Assembly (NCBI GenBank): GCA_009783465.1
Contig: WRDM01000014.1
Location: 1 to 53,874, forward strand
Source: Phycisphaerae bacterium
GTDB lineage: Bacteria > Planctomycetota > Phycisphaerae > SM23-33
DNA: 53,874 nt
Reading direction: 5' to 3'
The position numbers and the translations under genes were made by a program. Position 1 is the stretch's first letter. Every line of letters begins with the position of its first letter. Below, piece by piece: positions 28,324 through 36,919 of the stretch. The notes beneath the pieces are model-generated. The model had not been told where the DNA came from. It saw nothing but the letters and a program-made list of their open reading frames with translations, and did no database searches.

Positions 28324-31300
28324 CTACTCGTTATCCGTGCTCGTGGCCGTGGTGGCCTCCGCGGCGGCGCGTCGGCCTGACATCGAGCGGAAGACCAGCA
28401 GCAGCGGCGACGCGATGGCGACGGTCGAGTAGCAGCCGAACGCGATGCCGATCAGCAGGGCGTAGGTGAAGCCTCGCATGCCCTCGCCGCCGAAAATGTA
28501 CATGATGACCAGCACGATCAGCGCGGTGGCCGTCGTGAGGATGGTTCGGCCCATCGTCTGGTTGATCGCCAGGTTGATGATCGCCGGCGTGACGTGGGTG
28601 AGCTTGCCGCGGTTTTCGCGGATACGGTCGAAGATCACGATCGTGTCGTTGACCGAGTAGCCGATGATCGTCAGGACCGCGGCCACCATCATCAGGTCGA
28701 TCTGGTACGCGCCGAGGTTGATGAGTTTTCCGAAGCCGGTCGGCGCGACCCAGTGGGACATCGCGATGAAGCCAATGGCCACGATGGCGTTCTGGACAAG
28801 GCAGACGACGGCCGCCAGGCCCCAACTGACCGAGCCGAATCGGAACCACAGGTAGGCGATGATGGCCAGCCAGCTCAGGACGACGGCGACGATGGCGAGT
28901 TGTGCGGTTTCGCCGGCGATCTGCGCGTCGAAGTTGATGGCGATGATGGCATCGTCGCGATCCAGCACGGCATGGATGAGCCGGAACTCATTTCGGCTGA
29001 AGGCGTCCCAGGCGCCCGGGGCCATGTCCGGCTGGCGGGCGAACACCGCGAACGACGCGTACTTGCCGTTGTCGGACTCGCCCAGCCCCACGATGTAATG
29101 CATGTTCATCGCCGCCGAGGAGAGGTCGGCGTCGTTCTGCATGACCTGCATTTCCTTGATGCGCTGCGTGAACTCTTGGGCCGAAATTCGCGGCGACGCG
29201 TTGGTCAGCACCAGCAGCACGCCGTTTTCGAAGTTGCCCACGTTGTTGCCCAGCTTGGCCTTGAGGGCCTCCAGATCCGACCCCGCGTGCAGGGGCGTCA
29301 GCCCTTCGGAGGACAGCGTGATGCCAATCTCCTCTGTCCACGGGCCTTCCGATCGCGCCAGGTCGAACGTCACGCGCTGGCGGTTGACGAGTTGGTCGCC
29401 GAAGGCCTCCTTGGCCGCTTCCTTGATCAACTCGACCCTCGTCTCGGTGGTCGTCAGGCGGAACGAGTTATTCGGCAGCCTTGCCGTCAGATCGTCCCGC
29501 GTGAGCACGCCGGCGCCCTTGGGATCCATCCGCGTGAAGAACTCCGGGTTGCCCGCCTCGTGCTGTAGCGTGGGGACCTCGAACTCCTCCCGCGTGACTC
29601 GGTTGTCGCGGTTGGTATCGTAGCGGTCGAGGAACTCCCGCACGCGGTTGTCGTCCAGCACGGTCTCCATGCGGGGTTCTCTGGCGAGCGTCGCGAACTG
29701 ATCGTCCCTGGCAGCCAGGGCCGACGCGGCGGCATGGAATTTCTCGCGGACGATCTTGTCGTCGAGCAGTTGTCCGTTGAGCATGGCGTCGGGCCTGAAG
29801 ACCAGCGTCGCCCGCGTGCCCTTGGTGAACTCCACGCCCAGCAGCGTGCTGCCCTGCAAGGCCACGGCGACGATGCTCACCGCCAGACAGATGCCCGAGA
29901 ACGTCCAGAAGTAATTTCGCATGCCGACCCAGTTGATTTTCGGCACGCGAATCCAGGGCATCATGCGGAAGTGCGTCTTGCCCGCGAACGGGAAACTCAG
30001 CCAGACCTGGAGGCACCACCGCGTCACGAACACGGCGGTGAAGAGGTTGAACACGATGCCCAACCCCAGCGCGATGGCGAAGCCGCGGACTTCCTCCGTG
30101 CCCACCCAGCCGAGAATGATGGACGTGACGAGCACGGTGACGTGCGAGTCAAAGATGGCGGTGAACGCGCGGTCGTAGGCGTTTTTCACCGCCATTTTCG
30201 GCGGGATGTTTCGTTGCGTTTCCTCGCGCAGACGTTCGTTGATGAGCACGTTGGCGTCGACGGCCATGCCGATCATCAGGATGATGCCCGCGATGCCCGG
30301 CAGGGTGAATGAGGCGTCGAGCAGGCTCATCGCGCCGACGGTGAACAGCAGGTTCAGCACGAGGGCGAAGACGGCCAGGGAACCGTTGAAGAAGTAATAC
30401 GTGAGCATCAGCACGGAGATGGCGATCAGGCTGATGATGCCCGCGTAGATGCTTTTCTCTTTGTAGACCTGCCCCAGGGCCGAGCCGAAAGTGCTGATGG
30501 CCAGCGGTTCGGAGTTGACCTTGGCGGGCAGCGAGCCGCTTCGGAGCGTCTTGGCGAGATCGGCGGCGTCCTGGGCGGTGAAGTCGCCGCTGATCTGCCC
30601 GCGGTTGGAAATCACGTCGTTGATCACGGGCGCCGTGTACACCTCGTCGTCCAGCAGCACGGCCATGTTGTGCCGGATGTGCGACGCGGTCAAATTCCTG
30701 AACAGCCTCGCGCCGCGCGTGTCGAATTCGAACGACACGATATGCCTCGCGCCGTCCATGTTGGGGGCGGCGTGGGTCAGTTCCCAGTTCCGCGCGCCCG
30801 GCGGATTGAGCATGATGTTGCCGGTGCGGTTGTCCAGCAATACGTACACCCTGCCGCCGTAAGGATGTTTGACCAGGGTGTCGGCGAGGCTGTTGGCGCG
30901 GCCTCGGATCGGGAACCACAGGAACGCGTCGTTTCGCTCGTGGCCGGGGTCGGGGCCTTCGGTTTCGAGCTTGGTGATGTACTGCTGGGCCAGTGCGTGG
31001 TCGATGTTGTGTTCGCCGCCGACGACCGGGGCCATGCGGAATTCCAGCACGCCGCTGCGCCGGATGACGCGCATCAGGTCCTGCGGGTCGTCGAGCGGAC
31101 GGCGGTTTTCCACCCAGTGTTCAAACGCCTTCCGCAGTTCGTCGATCTCCGTCGCGCGGTCGGCGTGGTCTCTTTTCAGTCGGGCCAGCAGATCGTCGTA
31201 CTGCGCGCGGCGGACGAGGATGTCCTCCGATTTGCCCGCCTTTTTCAACGCGCTGGCCTCGTTGTGCGAGACGAAGTTCTCGAAAACCCTCGTGAGATAC

Positions 31301-32091
31301 TTGGCCGTCAAATTGTTGGCCTCGATCTGCTGCCGCATCTCCTCGTACGCGAATCCCGCCTCTTCGGCGGCCCGTTGCGCCAACACGATATCCCAGCCGG
31401 GCTGGCCTTCCTGCGTGGCCGGAGGCGCCGCGGGAGACTTCGCCTTGAGGTCGGCCAGCGCCTGCTGCTTCCGGTCCATGTCGGCTTTGAGAACGAACAA
31501 CTCTTCCAGCCACTTCGCCTGATTGGCGTTGTGGCGGGCGACTTCCGCGACGCTCTGTGCCCGACCGGCCGCGTCCTGCTTGAGGATTTCGTCGATGCGG
31601 CTGCCCAGGACCGGGTTGGCGGTGAGTTCCTCAAGCCGGCGCTGATACTCCGCCTGCGCGCGGCGGGACTCTTCCGTGCCGGCGGGCATGCGGACTTCGA
31701 TGCGGTTGTCGCTCAGCGCACGCCACTCCAGGCCGGTCAGACCCGTCGGGTCGACGCGCTCCTTCAGCGTCGTGATCACTTCCTGGGCGACGTTTCGGTT
31801 TTCGCTGGCCCGTTTCAGGCTGTCGATCTTGGTCTCTTGATCCTTGATCCGCTGCTCGATCGTCGCCCTGGCATCCGCCGACGTCGCCGCCGCCAGATCC
31901 GCCCGCAACTGATCCATCGCCTCGTTGGCTTTGGCCAGCTCCACCTGGGGCGTCTGGATGCCCAACGTGATGGTATACCCGCCGCGAAGGTCGATGCCTT
32001 CCTTGCAGCCCTTGGTGGTCAACGCCAGAATGCACACGCCAACCGCCAGGGCCAGCGCCGCGAACTTGAAAGGCAAATTCTTTCCGCTCAT
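28324..32091 (-). CDS. secDF: Fused protein translocase SecDF with coiled-coil and EF-hand insertions
   Basis: A 1,255-residue inner-membrane protein that couples proton flow to late steps of Sec export. SecD part (residues 1-700): one N-terminal helix, a large periplasmic region with added charged coiled coils (about 65-330), the P1 domain, and the transmembrane signature IAGIILMIGMAVDANVLINE at about residue 600. SecF part (from about 712, INWVGMRNYFWTFSGICLAV) ends with LTIIGYSVNDTIVIFDRIRE and four more helices. The first SecF periplasmic loop holds a canonical EF-hand loop DTNRDNRVTREE at residue 825, plus a degenerate second one (DPKGAGVLTRDD). The start at 32091 has AGGA seven bases upstream; the 15-bp palindrome just before it excludes upstream ATGs. 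yajC is not adjacent. Confidence 0.95.
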   Translation of the reverse strand: MSGKNLPFKFAALALAVGVCILALTTKGCKEGIDLRGGYTITLGIQTPQVELAKANEAMDQLRADLAAATSADARATIEQRIKDQETKIDSLKRASENRNVAQEVITTLKERVDPTGLTGLEWRALSDNRIEVRMPAGTEESRRAQAEYQRRLEELTANPVLGSRIDEILKQDAAGRAQSVAEVARHNANQAKWLEELFVLKADMDRKQQALADLKAKSPAAPPATQEGQPGWDIVLAQRAAEEAGFAYEEMRQQIEANNLTAKYLTRVFENFVSHNEASALKKAGKSEDILVRRAQYDDLLARLKRDHADRATEIDELRKAFEHWVENRRPLDDPQDLMRVIRRSGVLEFRMAPVVGGEHNIDHALAQQYITKLETEGPDPGHERNDAFLWFPIRGRANSLADTLVKHPYGGRVYVLLDNRTGNIMLNPPGARNWELTHAAPNMDGARHIVSFEFDTRGARLFRNLTASHIRHNMAVLLDDEVYTAPVINDVISNRGQISGDFTAQDAADLAKTLRSGSLPAKVNSEPLAISTFGSALGQVYKEKSIYAGIISLIAISVLMLTYYFFNGSLAVFALVLNLLFTVGAMSLLDASFTLPGIAGIILMIGMAVDANVLINERLREETQRNIPPKMAVKNAYDRAFTAIFDSHVTVLVTSIILGWVGTEEVRGFAIALGLGIVFNLFTAVFVTRWCLQVWLSFPFAGKTHFRMMPWIRVPKINWVGMRNYFWTFSGICLAVSIVAVALQGSTLLGVEFTKGTRATLVFRPDAMLNGQLLDDKIVREKFHAAASALAARDDQFATLAREPRMETVLDDNRVREFLDRYDTNRDNRVTREEFEVPTLQHEAGNPEFFTRMDPKGAGVLTRDDLTARLPNNSFRLTTTETRVELIKEAAKEAFGDQLVNRQRVTFDLARSEGPWTEEIGITLSSEGLTPLHAGSDLEALKAKLGNNVGNFENGVLLVLTNASPRISAQEFTQRIKEMQVMQNDADLSSAAMNMHYIVGLGESDNGKYASFAVFARQPDMAPGAWDAFSRNEFRLIHAVLDRDDAIIAINFDAQIAGETAQLAIVAVVLSWLAIIAYLWFRFGSVSWGLAAVVCLVQNAIVAIGFIAMSHWVAPTGFGKLINLGAYQIDLMMVAAVLTIIGYSVNDTIVIFDRIRENRGKLTHVTPAIINLAINQTMGRTILTTATALIVLVIMYIFGGEGMRGFTYALLIGIAFGCYSTVAIASPLLLVFRSMSGRRAAAEATTATSTDNE

Positions 32092-32099
32092 TGTTATCC

Positions 32100-32114
32100 T
32101 GTATTCCGAATACA
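32100..32114. promoter_or_regulatory. Perfect palindrome TGTATTCCGAATACA before secDF
   Basis: A 15-bp inverted repeat nine bases ahead of the start codon, overlapping the ribosome-binding region. It may be an operator or mRNA hairpin. No regulator is known. Confidence 0.3.
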
Positions 32115-32243
32115 AACCATGCGCCCACACGGCCGCATAGAATGAAACACGTCCGCTATTCTACCACAACGACACCACAAACAAAGAACGTTATTGTCCT
32201 ACGCCAAGCCACGCCGGTCAAGGAGAATTGTCGTGAATCTCCT

Positions 32244-32333
32244 CGTGACGCGGGCGTCTCGTCCGCGGGTGGCAAACGCGCAGCGGGTTGGCTTGCCTTA
32301 CGCTGTTGAAACAGTGCAAAACGGCAAGCCACC
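32244..32333. repeat. Half family A element (A8) joined to a family B hairpin (B4)
   Basis: CGTGACGCGGGCGTCTCGTC is the left terminus of family A with one base changed; the right half is missing. Then GGTTGGCTTGCCTTACGCTG / GTGCAAAACGGCAAGCCACC gives a family B stem. This fills the divergent secDF-folK spacer. Confidence 0.7.
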
Positions 32334-32374
32334 CCGCCGCGCCACGAAAATACGATCGTCCCGGAAAAATTGAC

Positions 32375-32761
32375 ATGTCCAACCGCGTCATCATCGGTAT
32401 CGGCTCCAACATCGACCCGTGCCACTACGTCGCCGCCGCGGTAGAAATTCTCGCCTCGCGAACCACGCTGCTGGCCCAATCGCCCACCGTACGAACCAAG
32501 CCCATCGGCAGGCCCGAACAAGACGACTACCTCAACACCTGTGTACTATTGGCCACCGACATGGACCAACCAGCCCTCCAACGCTGGCTGCATGAGGTAG
32601 AACAAACCCTTGGCCGACACCGCACCGCCGACCGCTACGCCCCGCGAACGATTGATCTGGACGTGCTGGTCTGGAACGGCGAAATCGTCAGCCCCGACGT
32701 CGCGGAACGAGAATTTTTACAAGACGCCTTGTGTGACCTCGGTTTTTCGTGGGAAGAATGA
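32375..32761 (+). CDS. folK: 2-amino-4-hydroxy-6-hydroxymethyldihydropteridine pyrophosphokinase
   Basis: A 128-residue HPPK, somewhat shorter than the usual 140-160. It transfers pyrophosphate from ATP to the pterin in folate biosynthesis. The opening RVIIGIGSNIDP, DDYLNTCVLLATD (pterin pocket) and DRYAPRTIDLDVLVW (metal-binding DLD motif) are diagnostic. The C-terminus is abbreviated (DALCDLGFSWEE) and stops nine bases before family B element B5. In-frame sequence upstream of the ATG derives from repeat B4 and is not coding. folB or folP is not adjacent. Confidence 0.93.
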   Translation: MSNRVIIGIGSNIDPCHYVAAAVEILASRTTLLAQSPTVRTKPIGRPEQDDYLNTCVLLATDMDQPALQRWLHEVEQTLGRHRTADRYAPRTIDLDVLVWNGEIVSPDVAEREFLQDALCDLGFSWEE

Positions 32762-32767
32762 CCGGCA

Positions 32768-32869
32768 CGTTCACCAGCTCGCCTTTTTGCGCTGTAGGAC
32801 GTTCCTGTCGGCATATGTGTGTTTCATTAACAGGAACGTTCTACAGCGCAAAAAGGCGAGCTGGTGAAA
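32768..32869. repeat. Family B inverted repeat, copy B5
   Basis: TCACCAGCTCGCCTTTTTGC-GCTGTAGGACGTTCCTGT pairs with ACAGGAACGTTCTACAGCGC-AAAAAGGCGAGCTGGTGA: a near-perfect stem of about 38 bp. It lies between convergent folK and argC and probably works as a bidirectional terminator or transcript end (inference). Confidence 0.85.
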
Positions 32870-32887
32870 ACAGTTTCTCGATCACCA

Positions 32888-32968
32888 ACACCCACTCTCT
32901 GAGCCCTCTGCTTGCCCCGCGTAGCTCGGAGAGCGAAACAGGGTGTCTCTGCGGTAAAAACGTCTCCG
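32888..32968. repeat. Family G short repeat, copy G3
   Basis: ACTCTCTGAGCCCTCTGCTT ... AACAGGGTGTCTCTGCGGTA-AAAACG. It lies directly before the argC stop codon, as G2 does for the TolC-family gene. Confidence 0.5.
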
Positions 32969-32973
32969 CCCTC

Positions 32974-34011
32974 TCAGAACAACCCCGCCGTTTCGTCGAA
33001 ACCGAACATGAGGTTCATGTTCTGAATCGCCTGGCTGGAGGCGCCTTTGAGCATGTTGTCCAGCGCGCCGAAGAGCACGACGTTGCCTTTGACCACGCGG
33101 GCGGCGATGTCGCAAAAATTCGTATTGGCTACGTATTTTGTTGCCGGCAGCGTGTCGCCGGTGCGGACGCGGACGAACGGTTTGTCGGCGTAGGCGGCCT
33201 GGAGGCACTGCGTCAGTTCTTCGACGTTCGCGGGCTTGGCGGGTGTGGCGTAGATCGTCGAGAGGATGCCCCGGTCCATCGGCACCAGGTGCGGCTGGAA
33301 GATCAGGTCAACCTTCATGCCGGCCATTGCCGTGCCGGCCAGCAGGGCGGTGAGGTTGGCTTCGATTTCGGGCGTGTGGCGATGGTTGCCGACGCCGTAG
33401 GCTTCGTAGTTTTCGTTGCGTTCGGGGTAGTGGTTTTTTTGCGAGGGCGACTTGCCGGCCCCGCTGACGCCGCTGGCGGCGTTGACGATGATGCCTGTCG
33501 GTTCGATCAGTCCGGTCCGGAGCAGGGGGGCCAGCGGCAACGTGGCGCTGGTCGGGTAACAGCCGGGATTTGCCACCAGACCCGCGGTGCGGATCGCGTC
33601 GGCATAAAACTCCGGCAGGCCGTAGACGGCCTCGGCGAGCCCGGCTCCGTCGGTGTGCGGACAGTACCATTTTTCGTACAGGGCCTGGTCCTTCAGCCGA
33701 TAATCCGCCGACAGGTCGACGCACCGGATGCCCTTGGCTCGCAGTTGCGGCACGTATTGCATGGCCACCTTGTGCGGGGCACAGAGAATGGCCACGTCGG
33801 GCTTGTGCGCGGCGATGCGATCGGCGTCGAACGCTTCCTGCACCAGATCCACGCACTTGGCGAAGTGTGGGTGAATAGTCTCCAGCGGCCCGAATTGACT
33901 TTCGCCGCAACTGGCCACCAACTGTGCGTGCGGATGCCGCAACAGAATTCGAATGATCTCAAATCCCGTATACCCACTGCCGCCAACCAGAACGACGTTG
34001 ATCTTTTTCAT
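32974..34011 (-). CDS. argC: N-acetyl-gamma-glutamyl-phosphate reductase
   Basis: A 345-residue NADPH-dependent enzyme of arginine biosynthesis, third step. It has the Rossmann start INVVLVGGSGYTGFEIIRIL, the catalytic Cys151 in VANPGCYPTSATLPL, and GVSGAGKSPSQKNHYPERNE, matching the GxSGAG(R/K) motif. The length is typical of the type I form. It is 19 bp downstream of a co-directional lipoprotein gene, so it is probably transcribed with it, an odd partnership. No other arg genes are nearby. The ribosome binding site is weak (TGAGAAAA). Confidence 0.96.
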   Translation of the reverse strand: MKKINVVLVGGSGYTGFEIIRILLRHPHAQLVASCGESQFGPLETIHPHFAKCVDLVQEAFDADRIAAHKPDVAILCAPHKVAMQYVPQLRAKGIRCVDLSADYRLKDQALYEKWYCPHTDGAGLAEAVYGLPEFYADAIRTAGLVANPGCYPTSATLPLAPLLRTGLIEPTGIIVNAASGVSGAGKSPSQKNHYPERNENYEAYGVGNHRHTPEIEANLTALLAGTAMAGMKVDLIFQPHLVPMDRGILSTIYATPAKPANVEELTQCLQAAYADKPFVRVRTGDTLPATKYVANTNFCDIAARVVKGNVVLFGALDNMLKGASSQAIQNMNLMFGFDETAGLF

Positions 34012-34030
34012 AGTTCGTTTTTTCTCACAA

Positions 34031-35275
34031 TCAGTTGTCTTTCGCGGCTGCCTTCGAATCCAGGTAGAGTTTAATCTGTTCCGCGATCTCCAATTCCAGC
34101 GCGGAATACTTCTTTAACGCGTCCACAAGAAAAACGCGTTTGTCGTGATGCGAGGCCCCCTGCATGGGGTTGTGAGGGAAATCTATCGTCACAAAGAAAT
34201 TTTCAAAGGCCATGTTCTTCAGTTGTTCGCTCAGTTCAATGGCCTTTTGCAGGTGGGCGTCGTTGGCTTGTTTATTGTAGTGTGTCAAAAACCGCCAGAT
34301 GTGCAGCCGGTTTTCGAACAGTGCAATGAAATGCGGCATGATGGGGCTGGTGTCGTAAAACTCTTCGCGGTTTTCGGCGTCAGCCTGTTCGATCTGCCGG
34401 ATCCATTCCGCATACAGCGACTGGCCGTACCCTTCCACATTGCCGGGCTGCCTGGGCGACAACGGCTCCGTGTTCGTCAGCATGCGGTAGCCTTCCGCAA
34501 GGGCACGGCGATAGATCGCCTCGAGAGTACGCTGCTGCTGGCTGTCGGGACGAATAAATGTGATGCTTCCACCTTTTTCCCGGAACGCGTCGCTGCAAAT
34601 GTCTTTTGCCAGGGAATGATATACAGAATAGTTGTCGAAATCATATCCGCAATTCTGCATGTCGTTCCCGTGCGAGAACTGATATCCCAGCAGCGTAATC
34701 CCGTTGTTTTTGTATCCCCAAACTATATAATCGAACGGGCCTTCGCCTTCGTTAATGTGGACCACATTTCCGAGACAAATCTGTTGTTTTATTTCCGTGA
34801 TGATGTCATCGTTCGACAGGCCGGTCATGTCCAGGCGGCGGGGGGTGAATCCATACATCACCATGCTCAGGGAATCGTCGGGGTTGCCGTAAAACAACGC
34901 GAACGCGTGCCCGGTCAGCACATTATGCACGGAGTATTCCATCTCGCTGTTTACCAGCGCGCCGGCCTCGTTGCGTTGCTCGGTTTTTCCATAGAAAAGT
35001 CCCAGCGCGCCATAGATGGCGGGTTCGACATTGCTGAAGGGCCATTGTTCGCCGTGGAAGGCCGCGATGGTGTCCTTCGGCGCGATGAGGAACTGCGAAG
35101 GCAGATTGGCGTCCTGTCCGCCCGTGGCCGGCGGTTTCGCCACGTTCGGACTCTCCTGTGACGACACGGCTGGGGCGGCGCCCGTCTGGCAGCCCGTGGA
35201 GTTCAGCGTCAAAACGCACACGCCGACGGCCATTGCCAGCACGGCGAACTTCGAATACACGCTCTTCCCGTTCAT
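34031..35275 (-). CDS. Predicted lipoprotein of unknown function, SecDF-like leader
   Basis: A 414-residue protein. Residues 1-27 (MNGKSVYSKFAVLAMAVGVC then VLTLNST) lead to GC at about residue 28-29, a weak lipobox. After a 30-residue low-complexity linker comes a globular domain with YGALGLFYGKTEQRNEAG and aromatic-rich blocks. It contains several cysteines (for example in QQICLGNVVH and NCGYDFDNYS), which suggests an oxidised periplasmic protein. C39-like or papain-like peptidase folds were considered because of the Cys/His content, but no motif is secure. The N-terminal 30 residues are strikingly similar to those of SecDF, also at DNA level. AAGGA five bases upstream sets the start. It precedes argC in the same transcript. 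Confidence 0.75.
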   Translation of the reverse strand: MNGKSVYSKFAVLAMAVGVCVLTLNSTGCQTGAAPAVSSQESPNVAKPPATGGQDANLPSQFLIAPKDTIAAFHGEQWPFSNVEPAIYGALGLFYGKTEQRNEAGALVNSEMEYSVHNVLTGHAFALFYGNPDDSLSMVMYGFTPRRLDMTGLSNDDIITEIKQQICLGNVVHINEGEGPFDYIVWGYKNNGITLLGYQFSHGNDMQNCGYDFDNYSVYHSLAKDICSDAFREKGGSITFIRPDSQQQRTLEAIYRRALAEGYRMLTNTEPLSPRQPGNVEGYGQSLYAEWIRQIEQADAENREEFYDTSPIMPHFIALFENRLHIWRFLTHYNKQANDAHLQKAIELSEQLKNMAFENFFVTIDFPHNPMQGASHHDKRVFLVDALKKYSALELEIAEQIKLYLDSKAAAKDN

Positions 35276-35448
35276 CGGTATCCTTTGTTCAAAACGGTTA
35301 CGCGACATGCGTCACGCGGCAACAAACCACAGGCCCCGTGTACCCAACATGTACCATACCTTCGCGACTATACCGTTGCCCCGTGCTCGCCGCAACAACA
35401 AACCGGTTTTTTCCGTGTTTTTTCAGTTTCTCCGCGAAATGAGGCGTT

Positions 35449-35480
35449 TTTTACCACAGAAACACGGAGAAAACAGAGGG
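35449..35480. repeat. Family G short repeat, copy G4
   Basis: TTTTTTACCACAGAAACACG followed by GAGAAAACAGAGGGG. The remainder of the 35276-35590 gap shows only a half family B string (CAGCGCAAAGAGGCAAGCCA at 35550-35569); no gene is evident. Confidence 0.55.
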
Positions 35481-35590
35481 GTCACATGGCCTTCGGGAGG
35501 CATTTCGCGAAGTCGTATCAACGTATACATGGCGACCGGATCGCCCTGCAGCGCAAAGAGGCAAGCCATCGCCTCGTTCTCGCCAATTTC

Positions 35591-35625
35591 AAAAAAACAC
35601 CCCGGTGCCGTGTGGCACCGGGGTG
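35591..35625 (-). terminator. Rho-independent terminator of rplM-rpsI
   Basis: Minus strand CACCCCGGTGCC-ACAC-GGCACCGGGGTG, a perfect 12-bp stem with a 4-nt loop, followed by seven T. It lies 24 bp after the rpsI stop. Confidence 0.95.
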
Positions 35626-35648
35626 TGAACAGGTCAACAGGTGTTCGA

Positions 35649-36155
35649 TTATCGCTTGGAGAACTGGAAACGTTTGCGGGCGCCCTTCTGGCCGTATTTT
35701 TTGCGTTCTTTCATGCGGGCGTCGCGGGTGAGGAGGCCTTGGCCTCGCAGGGCGGACTCGATTTCCGGCATGGCGATGCACAGGGCGCGGGCCAAGCCGA
35801 GGCTGATGGCGCCGGCCTGTCCGGTCATGCCGCCGCCGTTGACGCGTGCGAAGACGTCCCAGCCGGCGATCATGCTGATGGTCGTCAGCGGGGCCAAGAC
35901 GCTACGGCGGTCGTTTTCGTTGGGGAAGAAGTTCGTCAGTTCGCGTTCGTTGACGGCGATTTTCCCGCTGCCGGGGCGAATGCGGACGCGGGCGATGGAT
36001 TTTTTGCGTCGTCCCGTTCCCCAGATGTACTTTTTTCCGTCGGGCAGCGGCGGGGCGACGCGGGCCGATGGCGCGCTGGCCGGCTTGGCGGTGGCGGTTG
36101 CGGAATCCTGTCCCAGCGTCAATGCCGGGGCCGTCGTGGTCGTATCTTCTGCCAT
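35649..36155 (-). CDS. rpsI: 30S ribosomal protein uS9 with N-terminal extension
   Basis: A 168-residue structural protein of the small subunit. The conserved core starts near residue 42 (YIWGTGRRKKSIARVRIRPG) and ends with the basic tail KKYGQKGARKRFQFSKR that reaches the P-site tRNA. The first 40 residues (Thr/Ala/Pro-rich) are an extension not found in E. coli uS9. GAGGAAAG precedes the ATG. It is nine bases downstream of rplM, the usual rplM-rpsI pair. Confidence 0.97.
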   Translation of the reverse strand: MAEDTTTTAPALTLGQDSATATAKPASAPSARVAPPLPDGKKYIWGTGRRKKSIARVRIRPGSGKIAVNERELTNFFPNENDRRSVLAPLTTISMIAGWDVFARVNGGGMTGQAGAISLGLARALCIAMPEIESALRGQGLLTRDARMKERKKYGQKGARKRFQFSKR

Positions 36156-36164
36156 GCTTTCCTC

Positions 36165-36605
36165 TTACAACTCGTATTTTTCAGGCATCTGGGCCTGGTG
36201 TGGATGCGTTGAACCCTTGTACACCTTGAGTTTGCTGAGCATGACCGCCCCGAGCTTGGTCTTGGGCAGCATGCAGCGGACGACTTCGCTGAACGCCAGT
36301 TCGGGCTTGGTCTTGAGCATCTGCTCAAGGCTGGCCTGGCGATGGCCGCCGGGGTAGTAGGTAAAGTGCTCGAACTGCCGCTGCTTTGCCTTGTTGTTGC
36401 CGGTGACTTTCACCTTGTCGGCGTTGATGACGACGACAAACTCGCCGGTGTCGACGTGCGGGGTGTACGTGGGGCGATGTTTGCCCATCAGAATCGTCGC
36501 CACCTCGGTGGCCGCCCGACCCATGACAATGCCCGCCACGTCAACGAGATACCACTTCTGGTCGACCTCGCCCTTCTTGGCCATGTACGTTTTTGTTGTA
36601 TTCAC
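36165..36605 (-). CDS. rplM: 50S ribosomal protein uL13
   Basis: A 146-residue structural protein of the large subunit. TKTYMAKKGEVDQKWYLVDV is the family opening, with GRAATEVATILMGKHRPTYT and FEHFTYYPGGHRQASLEQML further on. The start is taken as the GTG at 36605 because GGAG lies six bases before it; the ATG at 36620 has no ribosome binding site and lies inside that leader. It is the first gene of the rplM-rpsI operon with a near-consensus promoter 36 bp upstream. Confidence 0.96.
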   Translation of the reverse strand: MNTTKTYMAKKGEVDQKWYLVDVAGIVMGRAATEVATILMGKHRPTYTPHVDTGEFVVVINADKVKVTGNNKAKQRQFEHFTYYPGGHRQASLEQMLKTKPELAFSEVVRCMLPKTKLGAVMLSKLKVYKGSTHPHQAQMPEKYEL

Positions 36606-36640
36606 GGAAAACTCCAGCATCAAAATCGAAAGAGCACAGC

Positions 36641-36668
36641 ATTATGACATGCCGAAAGCGGATGTCAA
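36641..36668 (-). promoter_or_regulatory. Strong sigma-70 promoter of rplM-rpsI
   Basis: Minus strand perfect TTGACA, 16-bp spacer, CATAAT (5/6). The predicted transcription start lies about 29 bp before the GTG. Confidence 0.75.
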
Positions 36669-36750
36669 TGAGATTTTTTGAAAAAGTGACGCCAGGGCAG
36701 GTATTTGGTTTTTCGCTTGCCAAGTGGTGAACGCGTGCCGTGGGGCCGAG

Positions 36751-36842
36751 GGGGCCGTTTCGATAATTCGTTGATTCGTTAACTCGTTGACTCGTCAGAC
36801 AATCGGCGAGTTAACGAGTCAACGAGTCAACGAAACGGCTCC
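36751..36842. repeat. Palindrome of GACTCGTT-like units
   Basis: GGGGCCGTTTCGATAATTCG ... AACTCGTTGACTCG pairs with CGAGTTAACGAGTCAACGAG ... CGAAACGGCTCC. Each arm is itself made of near-tandem TTGA(T/C)TCG units. It lies between the rplM promoter and the end of the LEPR gene; no gene is in 36669-36919. Confidence 0.75.
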
Positions 36843-36919
36843 TTGTAACAAACGGGTGTTTTTCACCCACACGCTGCGCAACGTCGATTACCGGAAACGT
36901 TCGTCACTGGTCGCCGCGG

